A DNA stretch of 64,000 nucleotides. Source: Pseudomonas chlororaphis subsp. chlororaphis (GTDB lineage: Bacteria; Pseudomonadota; Gammaproteobacteria; Pseudomonadales; Pseudomonadaceae). The position numbers were made by a program, and so were the translations under genes. The notes under the pieces were generated by a model. That model searched no databases. It saw nothing but the letters and a program-made list of their open reading frames with translations, and was not told the origin of the DNA. How positions within the stretch are numbered: position 1 is the first letter of the stretch; every line of letters begins with the position of its first letter. Positions 34,204-43,898 of this stretch are shown here, in pieces. Where the stretch lies: contig NZ_CP027712.1 in the NCBI RefSeq assembly GCF_003945765.1, forward strand, positions 6,262,001 through 6,326,000. Direction: 5' to 3'.

Positions 34204-35378
34204 GCATAATCCGCTTCGATAACGTCGACGTTATCTTCTCCAAGGATCCACGCGAGGCGCTCAAGCTGCTGGATCAGGGCATGACCCGCAACGAGATCCT
34301 GAAAAAGACCGGCCTGATCGTCGGTGTGGAAAAGGCCAGCCTGGACATCGAGAAAGGCGAAATCTGCGTGCTGATGGGCCTCTCCGGTTCCGGCAAGTCG
34401 AGCCTGCTGCGCTGCATCAACGGCCTCAACACCGTCAGCCGCGGCAAGCTGTTCGTCGAGCATGAGGGCAAGCAGATCGACATCGCTTCCTGTACCCCGG
34501 CGGAACTGAAGATGATGCGCACCAAGCGCATCGCCATGGTGTTCCAGAAGTTCGCCCTGATGCCCTGGCTAACCGTTCGCGAGAACATCAGCTTCGGCCT
34601 GGAAATGCAGGGCCGGCCGGAAAAGGAACGGCGCAAGCTGGTGGACGAGAAACTCGAGCTGGTGGGCCTGACCCAGTGGCGCAACAAGAAGCCCGACGAG
34701 CTGTCCGGCGGTATGCAGCAACGTGTCGGCCTGGCCCGCGCCCTGGCGATGGACGCCGACATCCTGCTGATGGACGAACCCTTCTCCGCCCTCGACCCGC
34801 TGATCCGCCAGGGCCTGCAGGACGAACTGCTGGAGCTGCAACGCAAGCTGAGCAAGACCATCGTGTTCGTCAGCCATGACCTCGACGAGGCCCTGAAACT
34901 GGGCAGCCGCATCGCCATCATGAAAGACGGGCGGATCATCCAGTACAGCAAGCCGGAAGAAATCGTGCTGAACCCGGCGGACGACTATGTGCGCACCTTC
35001 GTCGCCCATACCAACCCGCTCAACGTGCTCTGCGGCCGCAGCCTGATGCGCACCCTGGACAACTGCAAGCGCATCAACGGCTCGGTGTGCCTGGACCCGG
35101 GTGGCGACTCTTGGCTCGACCTGGCCGAGGGCAACACCATCAAGGGCGCACGCCAGAACGGCGCCAGCCTCGACCTGCAGAACTGGATCCCGGGCCAGGC
35201 GGTGGAAGGCCTGGGCCGCAAGCCGACCCTTGTCGACTCCAACATCGGCATGCGCGACGCGCTGCAGATCCGCTACCAGACCGGCAACAAGCTGGTGCTG
35301 CATGACAACAACAAGGTGGTGGGGATCCTCGGCGACAGCGAGCTCTACCACGCGCTGCTCGGCAAGAACCTGGGGTAA
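34200..35378 (+). CDS. cbcV: Choline/betaine/carnitine ABC transporter ATPase
   Basis: 392 residues. Walker A is GLSGSGKSS (residues 60-68), the signature is LSGGMQQR, Walker B is ADILLMDEPFSALDP and the H-loop is FVSHDL. The C-terminal about 110 residues form a regulatory CBS-like region ending in NKVVGILGDSELYHALLGKNLG, common in ProV-type ATPases. Starts within the cbcW stop (ATGA overlap). Last gene of cbcXWV; an intrinsic terminator follows. Confidence 0.94.
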   Translation: MSIIRFDNVDVIFSKDPREALKLLDQGMTRNEILKKTGLIVGVEKASLDIEKGEICVLMGLSGSGKSSLLRCINGLNTVSRGKLFVEHEGKQIDIASCTPAELKMMRTKRIAMVFQKFALMPWLTVRENISFGLEMQGRPEKERRKLVDEKLELVGLTQWRNKKPDELSGGMQQRVGLARALAMDADILLMDEPFSALDPLIRQGLQDELLELQRKLSKTIVFVSHDLDEALKLGSRIAIMKDGRIIQYSKPEEIVLNPADDYVRTFVAHTNPLNVLCGRSLMRTLDNCKRINGSVCLDPGGDSWLDLAEGNTIKGARQNGASLDLQNWIPGQAVEGLGRKPTLVDSNIGMRDALQIRYQTGNKLVLHDNNKVVGILGDSELYHALLGKNLG

Positions 35379-35396
35379 TAGCGACACGCAAACAAA

Positions 35397-35429
35397 ACGC
35401 CGCGACATCAATCGCGGCGTTTTTGTTTT
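35397..35429. terminator. Intrinsic terminator of cbcXWV
   Basis: Stem ACGCCGCGA/TCGCGGCGT with loop CATCAA is followed by TTTTTGTTTT. The left flank AAAA gives it some activity for betT on the other strand as well. Confidence 0.85.
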
Positions 35430-35577
35430 ATCGGGTAAGGCTTCAGCAGATCGCCCCCCTGTTGCAGGAGCCAGCTTGCTGGCGATGGGGACGTTGCTGA
35501 TGTTGCAGTGAGCCAGATGGATCGCGATGAACGCGACGCGGTACCCGGTGAACCCGGACCCGCGTCTTTTTCAGACC

Positions 35578-37575
35578 TTAGCTGTAGACCCGGCCAAGGA
35601 GCTGCCGATGGCTTTCGAACTGATCGAGCACGTCACGGGTGATCTGCTCCTGCGTGAAGCCCATCAAGTCGTATTCCTGGCTGCCGTTGTGCAGGTAGAC
35701 CTCGGCGCGGTAGTAGCGCGCACGCTCTTCGGGCGCATCGGCCGATTCGCTCGGCGCCGCCAGATAGCCGTCCAGGCTCACTTCATAGACAAAAGGGTTG
35801 CCCTCTTCCATCTCGATCCGCACGCCCATGCAACGCTTGGACTTGCCCAGCAGGGTTTGCACATCCAGGCCCTGGTTGCGCAGCTGGGTCGCGGCCTCTT
35901 CCAGTGCCGGCGTCACGTGCTTGTCCATGAAACGCTGGACCACCGCCTGGGTCGGCTGCAGGTCCAGCTGGGTCAAGCGCTCGCTGAAACCACGACGACC
36001 ACGGGCCGCCAGTTCCGCCTGTTCCTGTTCGATCTGCGTGTCCTGGCGCATGGCCTTGTGCAGGCCGAACATGAAGCACACCAGCACCACCGAGAACGGC
36101 AGGCCGGCCAGCACCACCATGGTCTGCATGGCTTCGAAGTTACCGGCGAACAGCAGGCCGACGGTCACCAGGGTGATCACCACCGACCAGAAGATCCGCA
36201 GCCAGTGCGGGGCGTCTTCGTCGACGTTGCCGCCCTTGCAGGACAGGTTGGCCATCATCACCGCGCCGGAGTCGGCCGGGGTCAGGAACAGCACGAAGCC
36301 GACGAAAATCGACACGCCGATGACAATCTTCGACGCCGGGTAATGATCCAGCAGCTGGTAGATCGCCATGGACGGCTGTTCCAGCGCCGTCTTGCCCAGC
36401 TCCACCGCGCCATGGTTCATCACCAGGTCCAGGGCCGAGTTACCGAACACCGACAGCCAGGCCAGGGTGAAGCCCAGCGGAATCAGCAGCACGCCCGCCA
36501 CCAGTTCGCGCACGGTACGGCCGCGGGAAATACGCGCGATGAACATACCGACGAATGGCGCCCAGGAAATCCACCAGGCCCAGTAGAACAGGGTCCACAG
36601 GCCCAGCCAGCGGTCGGACTTGGCACTGTCGCCTTCGTACACATAGAGGTCGAAGGTCTTGAGCACCACACCGTTGAGGTAATCGCCGACGTTTTGCACG
36701 AAACCGTTGAGCAGGTGCAGGGTCGGACCAAACAGCAGCACGAAGATCAGCAGGCCGCTGAACAGCACGATGTTCAGGTTGGACAGGCGGCGGATGCCGT
36801 TTTCCACACCGGATACCGCGGCGATAGTGGCCACGGTGCTCATGACGATGATCACGATCAGCAGGTTGGTGTTGCTGTGTTCCATGCCGAACAGGTTTTC
36901 CAGGCCGGAAGACACCTGCATCGAGCCGATGCCCAGGTTGGTCACCAGGCCCAGCAGGGTCACGAACATGCCGAAACCGTCCACCGCGTGGCCTGCCGCG
37001 CCCTTGACCCAGCGCTCGCCCACCAGCGGGTACAACGCCGAACGCAGCGCCAGCGGCTGGTTGTGGCGGTAGGCGAAGTAGGCCACGGCCAGGCCGACCA
37101 GGGCGTAGATCGCCCAGCCGTGCAGGCCCCAGTGCAGGAACGTCAGTTGCAGCGCCGAACGCGCGGCCTGGTTGCTGCCCGGTACGCCTTCAGGCGGGTT
37201 GAAGTAGTGGTCCAGCGGTTCGGAAGCGCCGAAGTACAGCAGCGAAATGCCGATACCGGACGAGAACAGCATGCCGGCCCAGGCGCCATAGCTGAAATCC
37301 GGAGTGTCTTGCTTGGTCCCCAGCTTGAGCTTGCCGTAGGAGGAAAACGCCAGGCCGACGACGAACACCAGGTAGGCGGCGATCACCACCATGTAGTACC
37401 AGCCGAAGCTGCGGGACAACCAGGCCTGGGCAATGCCGAGCAGTCTGCCGGCCTCTTGCGGGGCGATGATCAGAATGGCGGTCAGCAGCAGGATCAGCGC
37501 GGTGGAGGTGTAGAACACCCAACCGTTGACCCGCACCTTTTCCGGTGGGGTCTTTATAAGAGAGGCAGAACTCAT
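35578..37575 (-). CDS. betT: BCCT-family choline transporter
   Basis: 665 residues: about 12 membrane helices, then a long C-terminal cytoplasmic domain (from about residue 505), as in osmosensing BetT. The BCCT signature region is GWWAWWIS-like (WTLFYWAWWISWAPFVGMFIARISRGRTVRE). The glycine-rich substrate helix is GMLFSSGIGISLLYFG. Imports choline for BetA and BetB. The start at 37575 has TGGAG 11 nt upstream. Divergent from betI, so the palindrome between them may control both. Confidence 0.93.
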   Translation of the reverse strand: MSSASLIKTPPEKVRVNGWVFYTSTALILLLTAILIIAPQEAGRLLGIAQAWLSRSFGWYYMVVIAAYLVFVVGLAFSSYGKLKLGTKQDTPDFSYGAWAGMLFSSGIGISLLYFGASEPLDHYFNPPEGVPGSNQAARSALQLTFLHWGLHGWAIYALVGLAVAYFAYRHNQPLALRSALYPLVGERWVKGAAGHAVDGFGMFVTLLGLVTNLGIGSMQVSSGLENLFGMEHSNTNLLIVIIVMSTVATIAAVSGVENGIRRLSNLNIVLFSGLLIFVLLFGPTLHLLNGFVQNVGDYLNGVVLKTFDLYVYEGDSAKSDRWLGLWTLFYWAWWISWAPFVGMFIARISRGRTVRELVAGVLLIPLGFTLAWLSVFGNSALDLVMNHGAVELGKTALEQPSMAIYQLLDHYPASKIVIGVSIFVGFVLFLTPADSGAVMMANLSCKGGNVDEDAPHWLRIFWSVVITLVTVGLLFAGNFEAMQTMVVLAGLPFSVVLVCFMFGLHKAMRQDTQIEQEQAELAARGRRGFSERLTQLDLQPTQAVVQRFMDKHVTPALEEAATQLRNQGLDVQTLLGKSKRCMGVRIEMEEGNPFVYEVSLDGYLAAPSESADAPEERARYYRAEVYLHNGSQEYDLMGFTQEQITRDVLDQFESHRQLLGRVYS

Positions 37576-37999
37576 GGCACAGATGCTCCAGGCAGTGCGA
37601 GAGAAGAACACAAGGCAACACGGCACCCGACCAATCGGTTAGTTGGCAGCCGACCGACGGGTGATATAAAGACACCCCGAAAAAAGCCGAACCCGCAGGG
37701 GTTGCGTTGAGAACCAGCGTCGAGGGCCTTGTGCAAACGTGCAGTTCGTCACCTGGCCTTAAGCGTCTTGCCCATTCAACACATCCGTCCTCGCTGGCTC
37801 ACGCTATGCCCTGCTTGGGTTTCAGACTTTTTCGGAGGTCGCTTTTCCGCCATCTACGCGCAGGAAGGACCTGGAGGCAGCGACGATTTGTCGCAGATCT
37901 TATTCTTTGTTGATTGAACGTTCAATCAAAACAAAATAGACTGGCCCTCACGCCGGTAGCCGTTTCACGACTGCCAGCAGGCCTAAGGAGATGTGCAAG
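37576..37999. promoter_or_regulatory. betT/betI divergent region
   Basis: 424 bp with no gene that I can support. It contains the BetI palindrome at 37910-37929; the rest shows nothing clear. Confidence 0.5.
37910..37929. promoter_or_regulatory. BetI operator
   Basis: A perfect 20-bp palindrome, TTGATTGAACGTTCAATCAA, lies 71 bp before the betI start. It matches the known BetI operator type (ATTGAACGTTCAAT core) of E. coli and Pseudomonas. Confidence 0.85.
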
Positions 38000-38593
38000 A
38001 TGCCCAAGGTCGGTATGCAACCCATACGCCGCCAGCAGTTGATCGAAGCCACGTTGCTGGCGGTCGATCAGGTCGGGATGGGGGACGCCAGCATTGCGCT
38101 GATCGCCCGTTTGGCCGGTGTCTCGAACGGCATCATCAGTCACTACTTTCAGGACAAGAACGGCCTGATCGCCGCCACGGCGCAGTATCTGATGAGTGTC
38201 CTCAGCGAGAACGTCACCGCGCGCCGTCAGGCGCTGGAGGACAGCAGCCCGCGGGCGCACCTCCAGGTGATCATCGAAGGCAACTTCGACGCCAGCCAGG
38301 TCAATGGCCCGGCAATGAAAACCTGGCTGGCCTTCTGGGCCACCAGCATGCACCACCCGTCTTTGCACAGGTTGCAGCGGATCAACGATCACCGCCTGTA
38401 TTCCAACCTGTGCTGTCAGTTCCGCCGCGTCCTGCCGCTGGATGATGCACGCAGCGCGGCGCGAGGCCTGGCAGCCCTGATCGACGGTTTGTGGTTGCGC
38501 GGCGCGCTGTCGGGAGACGCTTTCGACACCGAGCAGGCGCACCGGATCGCTTACGAATACATGGATTTCCAACTGGCTAAGCAGGAGCGCTAG
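38000..38593 (+). CDS. betI: Choline-responsive TetR-family repressor
   Basis: 197 residues. The N-terminal helix-turn-helix is [24 protein letters not shown] (about 34-57), and the ligand domain follows. BetI represses bet genes until choline is present (established). The ATG at 38000 has AAGGAG 9 nt upstream; the in-frame ATG at 37991 sits directly on that site and is rejected. First gene of betIBA. Confidence 0.94.
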   Translation: MPKVGMQPIRRQQLIEATLLAVDQVGMGDASIALIARLAGVSNGIISHYFQDKNGLIAATAQYLMSVLSENVTARRQALEDSSPRAHLQVIIEGNFDASQVNGPAMKTWLAFWATSMHHPSLHRLQRINDHRLYSNLCCQFRRVLPLDDARSAARGLAALIDGLWLRGALSGDAFDTEQAHRIAYEYMDFQLAKQER

Positions 38594-38703
38594 AGCACAT
38601 TACAAGACGCTCGGCCCCCTGAACCGCCACTGACCAGCGCGCCCAGGCTACACGGCGCGCCCAGTGGTCAACGCCAACCACTCATGCACTTGCGAGGACT
38701 ATC

Positions 38704-40176
38704 ATGGCCCGTTTCGAACTGCAAAAACTCTACATTGACGGCGGCTACACCGACGCCGGCAGCGACGCCACCTTCGACGCCATCAACCCGGCCAACGGTG
38801 AAGTTCTCGCTCAAGTGCAACGTGCGACCTTTGATGACGTCGAGCGTGCAGTCGTCAGCGCCGAAAAAGGCCAGAAGATCTGGGCCGCGATGACCGCCAT
38901 GGAGCGTTCGCGCATCCTGCGTCGCGCCGTGGACATCCTGCGCGAGCGCAACGATGAACTGGCCGCCCTGGAAACCCTGGACACCGGCAAGGCCTACTCC
39001 GAAACCAAGTATGTCGACATCGTCACCGGCGCCGACGTGCTGGAATACTACGCGGGCCTGGTACCGGCCATCGAAGGCGAGCAGATCCCGCTGCGCACCA
39101 CTTCGTTCGTCTACACCCGTCGCGAGCCACTGGGCGTCGTGGCCGGTATCGGCGCGTGGAACTACCCGATCCAGATCGCCCTGTGGAAATCCGCGCCAGC
39201 CCTGGCGGCCGGTAACGCGATGATCTTCAAGCCAAGCGAAGTCACTTCGCTGACCACCCTGAAACTGGCCGAGATCTACACCGAAGCCGGCGTTCCGGCT
39301 GGCGTGTTCAACGTCCTGACCGGTAGCGGCCGTGAAGTCGGCACCTGGCTGACCGAGCACCCGCGCATCGAGAAAGTCTCCTTCACCGGCGGCACCGACA
39401 CCGGCAAGAAGGTCATGGCCAGCGCTTCCAGCTCCTCGCTGAAAGACGTGACCATGGAACTGGGCGGCAAGTCGCCGCTGATCATCTTCGACGACGCCGA
39501 CCTGGATCGCGCCGCCGACACCGCGATGATGGCCAACTTCTACAGCTCCGGCCAGGTCTGCACCAACGGTACCCGCGTCTTCGTACCGAGCCACCTGAAA
39601 GCCGCTTTCGAAGCCAAGATCGTCGAGCGCGTCGCGCGCATTCGCGTTGGCAACCCGGAAGATGAAAACACCAACTTCGGCCCTCTGGTCAGCTTCGCCC
39701 ACATGGAAAGCGTGCTGGGCTACATCGCCAAGGGCAAGGAAGAAGGCGCCCGCCTGCTGTGCGGCGGCGAACGCCTGACCGACGGCGCATTCGCCAAAGG
39801 CGCATTCGTGGCGCCGACCGTGTTCACCGACTGCACCGACGAGATGACCATCGTTCGCGAAGAAATCTTCGGCCCGGTGATGAGCATCCTGACCTACGAA
39901 ACCGAAGAAGAAGTGATCCGTCGCGCCAACGACACCGACTTCGGCCTGGCCGCCGGTGTGGTAACCCGTGACCTGAACCGCGCGCACCGCGTGATTCATC
40001 AGCTCGAAGCCGGTATCTGCTGGATCAACGCCTGGGGCGAATCCGACGCCAAGATGCCGGTCGGCGGCTACAAGCAGTCGGGTGTTGGCCGTGAGAACGG
40101 GATCAGCTCGCTGAACAACTTCACCCGCATCAAATCGGTACAGGTCGAGCTGGGCGACTACGCCTCGGTGTTCTAA
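38704..40176 (+). CDS. betB: Betaine aldehyde dehydrogenase
   Basis: 490 residues oxidising betaine aldehyde to glycine betaine with NAD(P)+. Catalytic residues are E252 ([10 protein letters not shown]) and C286 ([10 protein letters not shown]), the same numbers as in the P. aeruginosa enzyme. The cofactor-binding FTGGTDTGK is at about 227-235. Follows betI by 110 bp. A REP pair separates it from betA. Confidence 0.95.
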   Translation: MARFELQKLYIDGGYTDAGSDATFDAINPANGEVLAQVQRATFDDVERAVVSAEKGQKIWAAMTAMERSRILRRAVDILRERNDELAALETLDTGKAYSETKYVDIVTGADVLEYYAGLVPAIEGEQIPLRTTSFVYTRREPLGVVAGIGAWNYPIQIALWKSAPALAAGNAMIFKPSEVTSLTTLKLAEIYTEAGVPAGVFNVLTGSGREVGTWLTEHPRIEKVSFTGGTDTGKKVMASASSSSLKDVTMELGGKSPLIIFDDADLDRAADTAMMANFYSSGQVCTNGTRVFVPSHLKAAFEAKIVERVARIRVGNPEDENTNFGPLVSFAHMESVLGYIAKGKEEGARLLCGGERLTDGAFAKGAFVAPTVFTDCTDEMTIVREEIFGPVMSILTYETEEEVIRRANDTDFGLAAGVVTRDLNRAHRVIHQLEAGICWINAWGESDAKMPVGGYKQSGVGRENGISSLNNFTRIKSVQVELGDYASVF

Positions 40177-40199
40177 GACACCCAGCCTGAACGACAACC

Positions 40200-40309
40200 T
40201 GTAGCCGCTGCCGAGCTTGCGAGGCTGCGACAAGGCCCGCAGGGCCTTCGAGGGCCTCAAGAGCGCGTCCCGTTCCGGGCCGATCGCAGCCTTCGGCAAC
40301 GGCTACAGG
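40200..40309. repeat. REP pair, family A, in the betB-betA junction
   Basis: TGTAGCCGCTGCCGAGCTTG and the inverse CCTTCGGCAACGGCTACAG lie inside the betIBA operon. The hairpin could separate the message levels of betB and betA (inference). Confidence 0.85.
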
Positions 40310-40355
40310 CCTATTGCTCGTCCGATCTGACCCCATCTCAAAGAGGGTGCATTCA

Positions 40356-42059
40356 ATGTCCCAAGAATACGATTACATCATCATCGGTGCCGGCTCCGCC
40401 GGTAACACCCTGGCGACCCGTCTGACTGAAGACGAAGGCGTCACCGTGCTGCTGCTCGAAGCCGGCGGCCCGGACTACCGTTTCGACTTCCGCACGCAGA
40501 TGCCGGCCGCCCTGGCGTTCCCGCTGCAAGGCCGTCGCTACAACTGGGCCTACGAAACCGACCCAGAGCCACACATGAACGGTCGCCGGATGGAATGCGG
40601 CCGCGGCAAGGGCCTGGGCGGTTCCTCGCTGATCAACGGCATGTGCTACATCCGCGGCAACGCCATGGACTACGACGGCTGGGCAAAACTGCCAGGTCTG
40701 GAGGACTGGACCTACCTGGACTGCCTGCCGTACTTCCGTAAAGCCGAAACCCGCGACATCGGCCCGAACGACTACCACGGCGGCGAAGGCCCGGTCAGCG
40801 TGACCACGCCGAAAGCCGGCAACAACCCGCTGTTCCACGCCATGGTCGAAGCCGGCGTGCAGGCCGGTTACCCGCGTACCGAAGACCTCAACGGCTACCA
40901 GCAGGAAGGTTTCGGCCCGATGGACCGTACCGTGACGCCTAAAGGCCGTCGCGCCAGTACCGCCCGCGGTTACCTCGACGTGGCGAAAAAACGTTCGACC
41001 CTGAGCATCGTCACCCACGCCCTGACCGACAAGATCCTGTTCGAAGGCAAGCGTGCCGTTGGCGTGCGTTACCTGGTCGGCTCCGCCGAAGAGCGCGTCG
41101 AAGCCCGTGCCCGCAAGGAAGTGCTGCTGTGCTCCGGCGCCATCGCCTCGCCACAGATCCTGCAACGTTCCGGCGTCGGCCCGGCCAAGCTCCTGGAAAG
41201 CCTGGACATCCCGGTGGTCCACGACCTGCCGGGCGTCGGCGAGAACCTGCAAGACCACCTGGAACTGTACCTGCAGTACGCCTGCACCCAGCCGGTCTCG
41301 CTGTACCCGTCGCTGCTCTGGTACAACCAGCCGGCCATCGGTGCCGAATGGCTGTTCAACGGCACCGGTATCGGCGCCAGCAACCAGTTCGAAGCCGGCG
41401 GCTTCATCCGCACTCGCGAAGAGTTCGAATGGCCGAACATCCAGTACCACTTCCTGCCGGTGGCGATTAACTACAACGGCAGCAACGGTGTGCAGGAGCA
41501 CGGTTTCCAGGCGCACATGGGCTCCATGCGTTCGCCAAGCCGCGGCCGGATCCAGCTCAAGTCGAAGAACCCGCGCGATTACCCGAGCATTCTCTTCAAC
41601 TACATGGCCACCGAGCAGGACTGGCAGGAATTCCGCGACGGCATTCGCCTGACCCGGGAAATCATGCAACAGCCGGCGCTGGACGCCTTCCGCGGCCGCG
41701 AAATCAGCCCGGGCATCGAGGTGCAGACCGACGAGCAGCTGGATAAATTCATCCGCGAGCACGCCGAAACCGCGTTCCACCCATCCTGCTCGTGCAAGAT
41801 GGGCACCGACGAAATGGCCGTGGTCGATGGCCAGGGTCGCGTGCATGGCATGCAGGGTCTGCGCGTGGTCGATGCCTCAATCATGCCGATCATCACCACC
41901 GGCAACCTGAACGCGCCGACGATCATGATGGCCGAGAAAATCGCCGACAAGATCCGTGGCCGTCAGCCTCTGCCACGCAGCAAGGCCGCCTACTACGTGG
42001 CGGGCGATGCCCCGGTACGTGGCAAGCCGGTACGTGAAGTGAGCGCTACCGCGCAGTAA
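40356..42059 (+). CDS. betA: Choline dehydrogenase
   Basis: 567-residue GMC-family flavoprotein that oxidises choline to betaine aldehyde. The FAD motif is [16 protein letters not shown] (residues 8-23). [20 protein letters not shown] is the GMC signature 1, and the catalytic His is in [18 protein letters not shown]. It is membrane-associated in related species and donates electrons to quinone. The start at 40356 has AGAGGG upstream. Confidence 0.95.
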   Translation: MSQEYDYIIIGAGSAGNTLATRLTEDEGVTVLLLEAGGPDYRFDFRTQMPAALAFPLQGRRYNWAYETDPEPHMNGRRMECGRGKGLGGSSLINGMCYIRGNAMDYDGWAKLPGLEDWTYLDCLPYFRKAETRDIGPNDYHGGEGPVSVTTPKAGNNPLFHAMVEAGVQAGYPRTEDLNGYQQEGFGPMDRTVTPKGRRASTARGYLDVAKKRSTLSIVTHALTDKILFEGKRAVGVRYLVGSAEERVEARARKEVLLCSGAIASPQILQRSGVGPAKLLESLDIPVVHDLPGVGENLQDHLELYLQYACTQPVSLYPSLLWYNQPAIGAEWLFNGTGIGASNQFEAGGFIRTREEFEWPNIQYHFLPVAINYNGSNGVQEHGFQAHMGSMRSPSRGRIQLKSKNPRDYPSILFNYMATEQDWQEFRDGIRLTREIMQQPALDAFRGREISPGIEVQTDEQLDKFIREHAETAFHPSCSCKMGTDEMAVVDGQGRVHGMQGLRVVDASIMPIITTGNLNAPTIMMAEKIADKIRGRQPLPRSKAAYYVAGDAPVRGKPVREVSATAQ

Positions 42060-42067
42060 CTTCGAAC

Positions 42068-42097
42068 GGCGCCGATCGCAACGATCGGCGCCCTTTT
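42068..42097 (+). terminator. Intrinsic terminator of betIBA
   Basis: An 11-bp stem GGCGCCGATCG/CGATCGGCGCC with loop CAA is followed by CTTTT, starting 9 nt after the betA stop. Confidence 0.85.
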
Positions 42098-42109
42098 GCT
42101 GTATCCGAC

Positions 42110-42455
42110 CTGTAGCCGCTGCCGCAGGCTGCGATCGGCGGCGCAGCCGACGTAAACCAGCCACCACGATTCACCAGGCAAGAACCCGATTGCCGAATCA
42201 CAGCCCTTGGCCACAACTACAGTTCTCCAACATTTCCCTGCCCCTCCCCGCTTGATACCGCCCATCGCACAGGCCTAATCTAGGCGCTCGCAGCATTCCC
42301 CAGCACCTTTTCCGACCTGGCTTCAAAGCCCTTCGGGCTTTATCGCGAGCAATCGAGCGTCGACCGGCTGCTCCTACAGAAAACCCCTGGCCCGACGCCC
42401 GCTTGCTCTCGATAAGGCCTGCAACAGCCAGACTGTTCACATGGAGGTTCCTCAG
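42110..42455. other. Gene-free stretch with REP remnants
   Basis: A family-A REP half (TGTAGCCGCTGCCGCAGGCT, 42110-42137) and a degenerate family-B element (TCGCGAGCAATCGAGC ... CTGCTCCTACAG, 42352-42380). I see no small peptide gene here that could be a precursor for the following TldD/TldE-like pair. Confidence 0.6.
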
Positions 42456-43898
42456 ATGTTCGATTTTCACCCCCAGCTCAAGCAGCGCTTCGCTGCCTTG
42501 CGCACGGGCGCCGAATTCTTTTCCCTGCGCTACGTGCGCGAATCCGGCCAGTACCTGTCGGTGCGCAAGAACGTCGCGGAGCCGCCGAGCCTGAGCCGCG
42601 ACGAAGGCGCGATGCTCACCGTGCGGGTCAATGGCGTCGAGGCTTACGCCGCCACCAACGACCTGTCGCAAAGCGGTCTGCAGGCCGCGCTGCAACGCGC
42701 CGAGCAACAAGCCCGGCTGATCGCCGTCCATGCCCTGCTCGACCTGCGCGAACAAGCGGTGTCCAGCGACCGTGCCGATTACTTCTCGCCCAACCTCGAG
42801 CAGCCCTTCCCGTCCCTGAGCGACTGCTACCAGTTGCTCGGCGACGAGTCAGCGGCCGTGCCCAAGGACGAGCGCCTGGTGAACTGGCAGGTCAGCCTCG
42901 GCCTCACCCAGGTCGAGCAGATCTACCTCAACAGCGCCGGCGCCGAACTGCGCCAGGCCCAGCGCTTCGTCTACCCGGGCATGGACGTCACCGCCTACGA
43001 CGGCAGCGACAGCCAGACCCGCAGCCTGGGCCGCGAAAACTTCGGCCAGCAGGGCGGCGCCGACGTGATCAGCCGCTGCGGGCTGATCGGCGCCGGGGCC
43101 CAGGTCGCCTACCAGGCGCTGCAATTGCTGCTGGCGCCCAATACGCCCCAAGGCCCGCGCGACCTGTTGCTGATGCCGGACCAGATGATGCTGCAGATCC
43201 ACGAATCCATCGGCCACCCGCTGGAGCTGGACCGTATCCTCGGCGACGAGCGCAACTACGCCGGCACCAGCTTCGTGAAAAGCAGCGACTTCGGCAGCCT
43301 GCAATACGGCTCCAGCCTGCTCAACGTGACCTTCGACCCGGACATTCCCGAGCAGTTGGCCAGCTACGGCCATGACGACGACGGCACGCCCGCCAGCAAG
43401 CAGTTCCTGATCAAGCGAGGCCTGCTGCTGCGCCCGCTGGGTGGCGCGCTCTCGCAATTTCGCGCCGGCCTCGACGGCGTGGCCAACAGCCGCGCCTGCA
43501 GCTGGAACCGCCCGCCCATCGACCGCATGGCCAACCTCAATATCGAACCCGGCGACCAGTCGCTGGAGAAGCTGATCGGCGGTATCGAGAACGGCATCCT
43601 GATGTCCACCAACCGTTCCTGGTCCATCGACGATGCGCGCAACAAGTTCCAGTTCGGCTGTGAATGGGGCCAGTTGATCGAGAACGGCGAACTCAAGGGC
43701 GTGGTGAAAAACCCCAACTACCGGGCGATTTCCGCGCACTTCTGGAAAAACCTCAGCGCCGTCGGCGACGCCAGCACCTTCAAGGTCCTGGGCACGCCGA
43801 ACTGCGGCAAGGGCGAACCGAACCAGGTGATCCGCGTCGGCCATGCCTCGCCGGCCTGTGTGTTCAGCCATGTCGATGTATTTGGAGGAGATGCCTGA
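42456..43898 (+). CDS. TldD-like metalloprotease
   Basis: 480 residues of the TldD/PmbA family. The zinc motif HExxxH is H249-E250-S-I-G-H254, and the C-terminal NCGKGEPNQ block holds the conserved Cys ligand. In E. coli the TldD/TldE dimer threads and degrades unfolded peptides and matures microcin B17 and CcdA (established). The ATG at 42456 has GGAGG about 8 nt upstream. Overlaps the next gene by one base, so an obligate pair. Probably a paralogue of the canonical tldD/pmbA, which should lie elsewhere. Confidence 0.88.
   Translation: MFDFHPQLKQRFAALRTGAEFFSLRYVRESGQYLSVRKNVAEPPSLSRDEGAMLTVRVNGVEAYAATNDLSQSGLQAALQRAEQQARLIAVHALLDLREQAVSSDRADYFSPNLEQPFPSLSDCYQLLGDESAAVPKDERLVNWQVSLGLTQVEQIYLNSAGAELRQAQRFVYPGMDVTAYDGSDSQTRSLGRENFGQQGGADVISRCGLIGAGAQVAYQALQLLLAPNTPQGPRDLLLMPDQMMLQIHESIGHPLELDRILGDERNYAGTSFVKSSDFGSLQYGSSLLNVTFDPDIPEQLASYGHDDDGTPASKQFLIKRGLLLRPLGGALSQFRAGLDGVANSRACSWNRPPIDRMANLNIEPGDQSLEKLIGGIENGILMSTNRSWSIDDARNKFQFGCEWGQLIENGELKGVVKNPNYRAISAHFWKNLSAVGDASTFKVLGTPNCGKGEPNQVIRVGHASPACVFSHVDVFGGDA

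Noticed and set aside
35527..37710. 727-codon plus-strand open frame across betT
   Set aside because: Antisense shadow of betT; low-complexity His/Gln-rich translation and no ribosome site.
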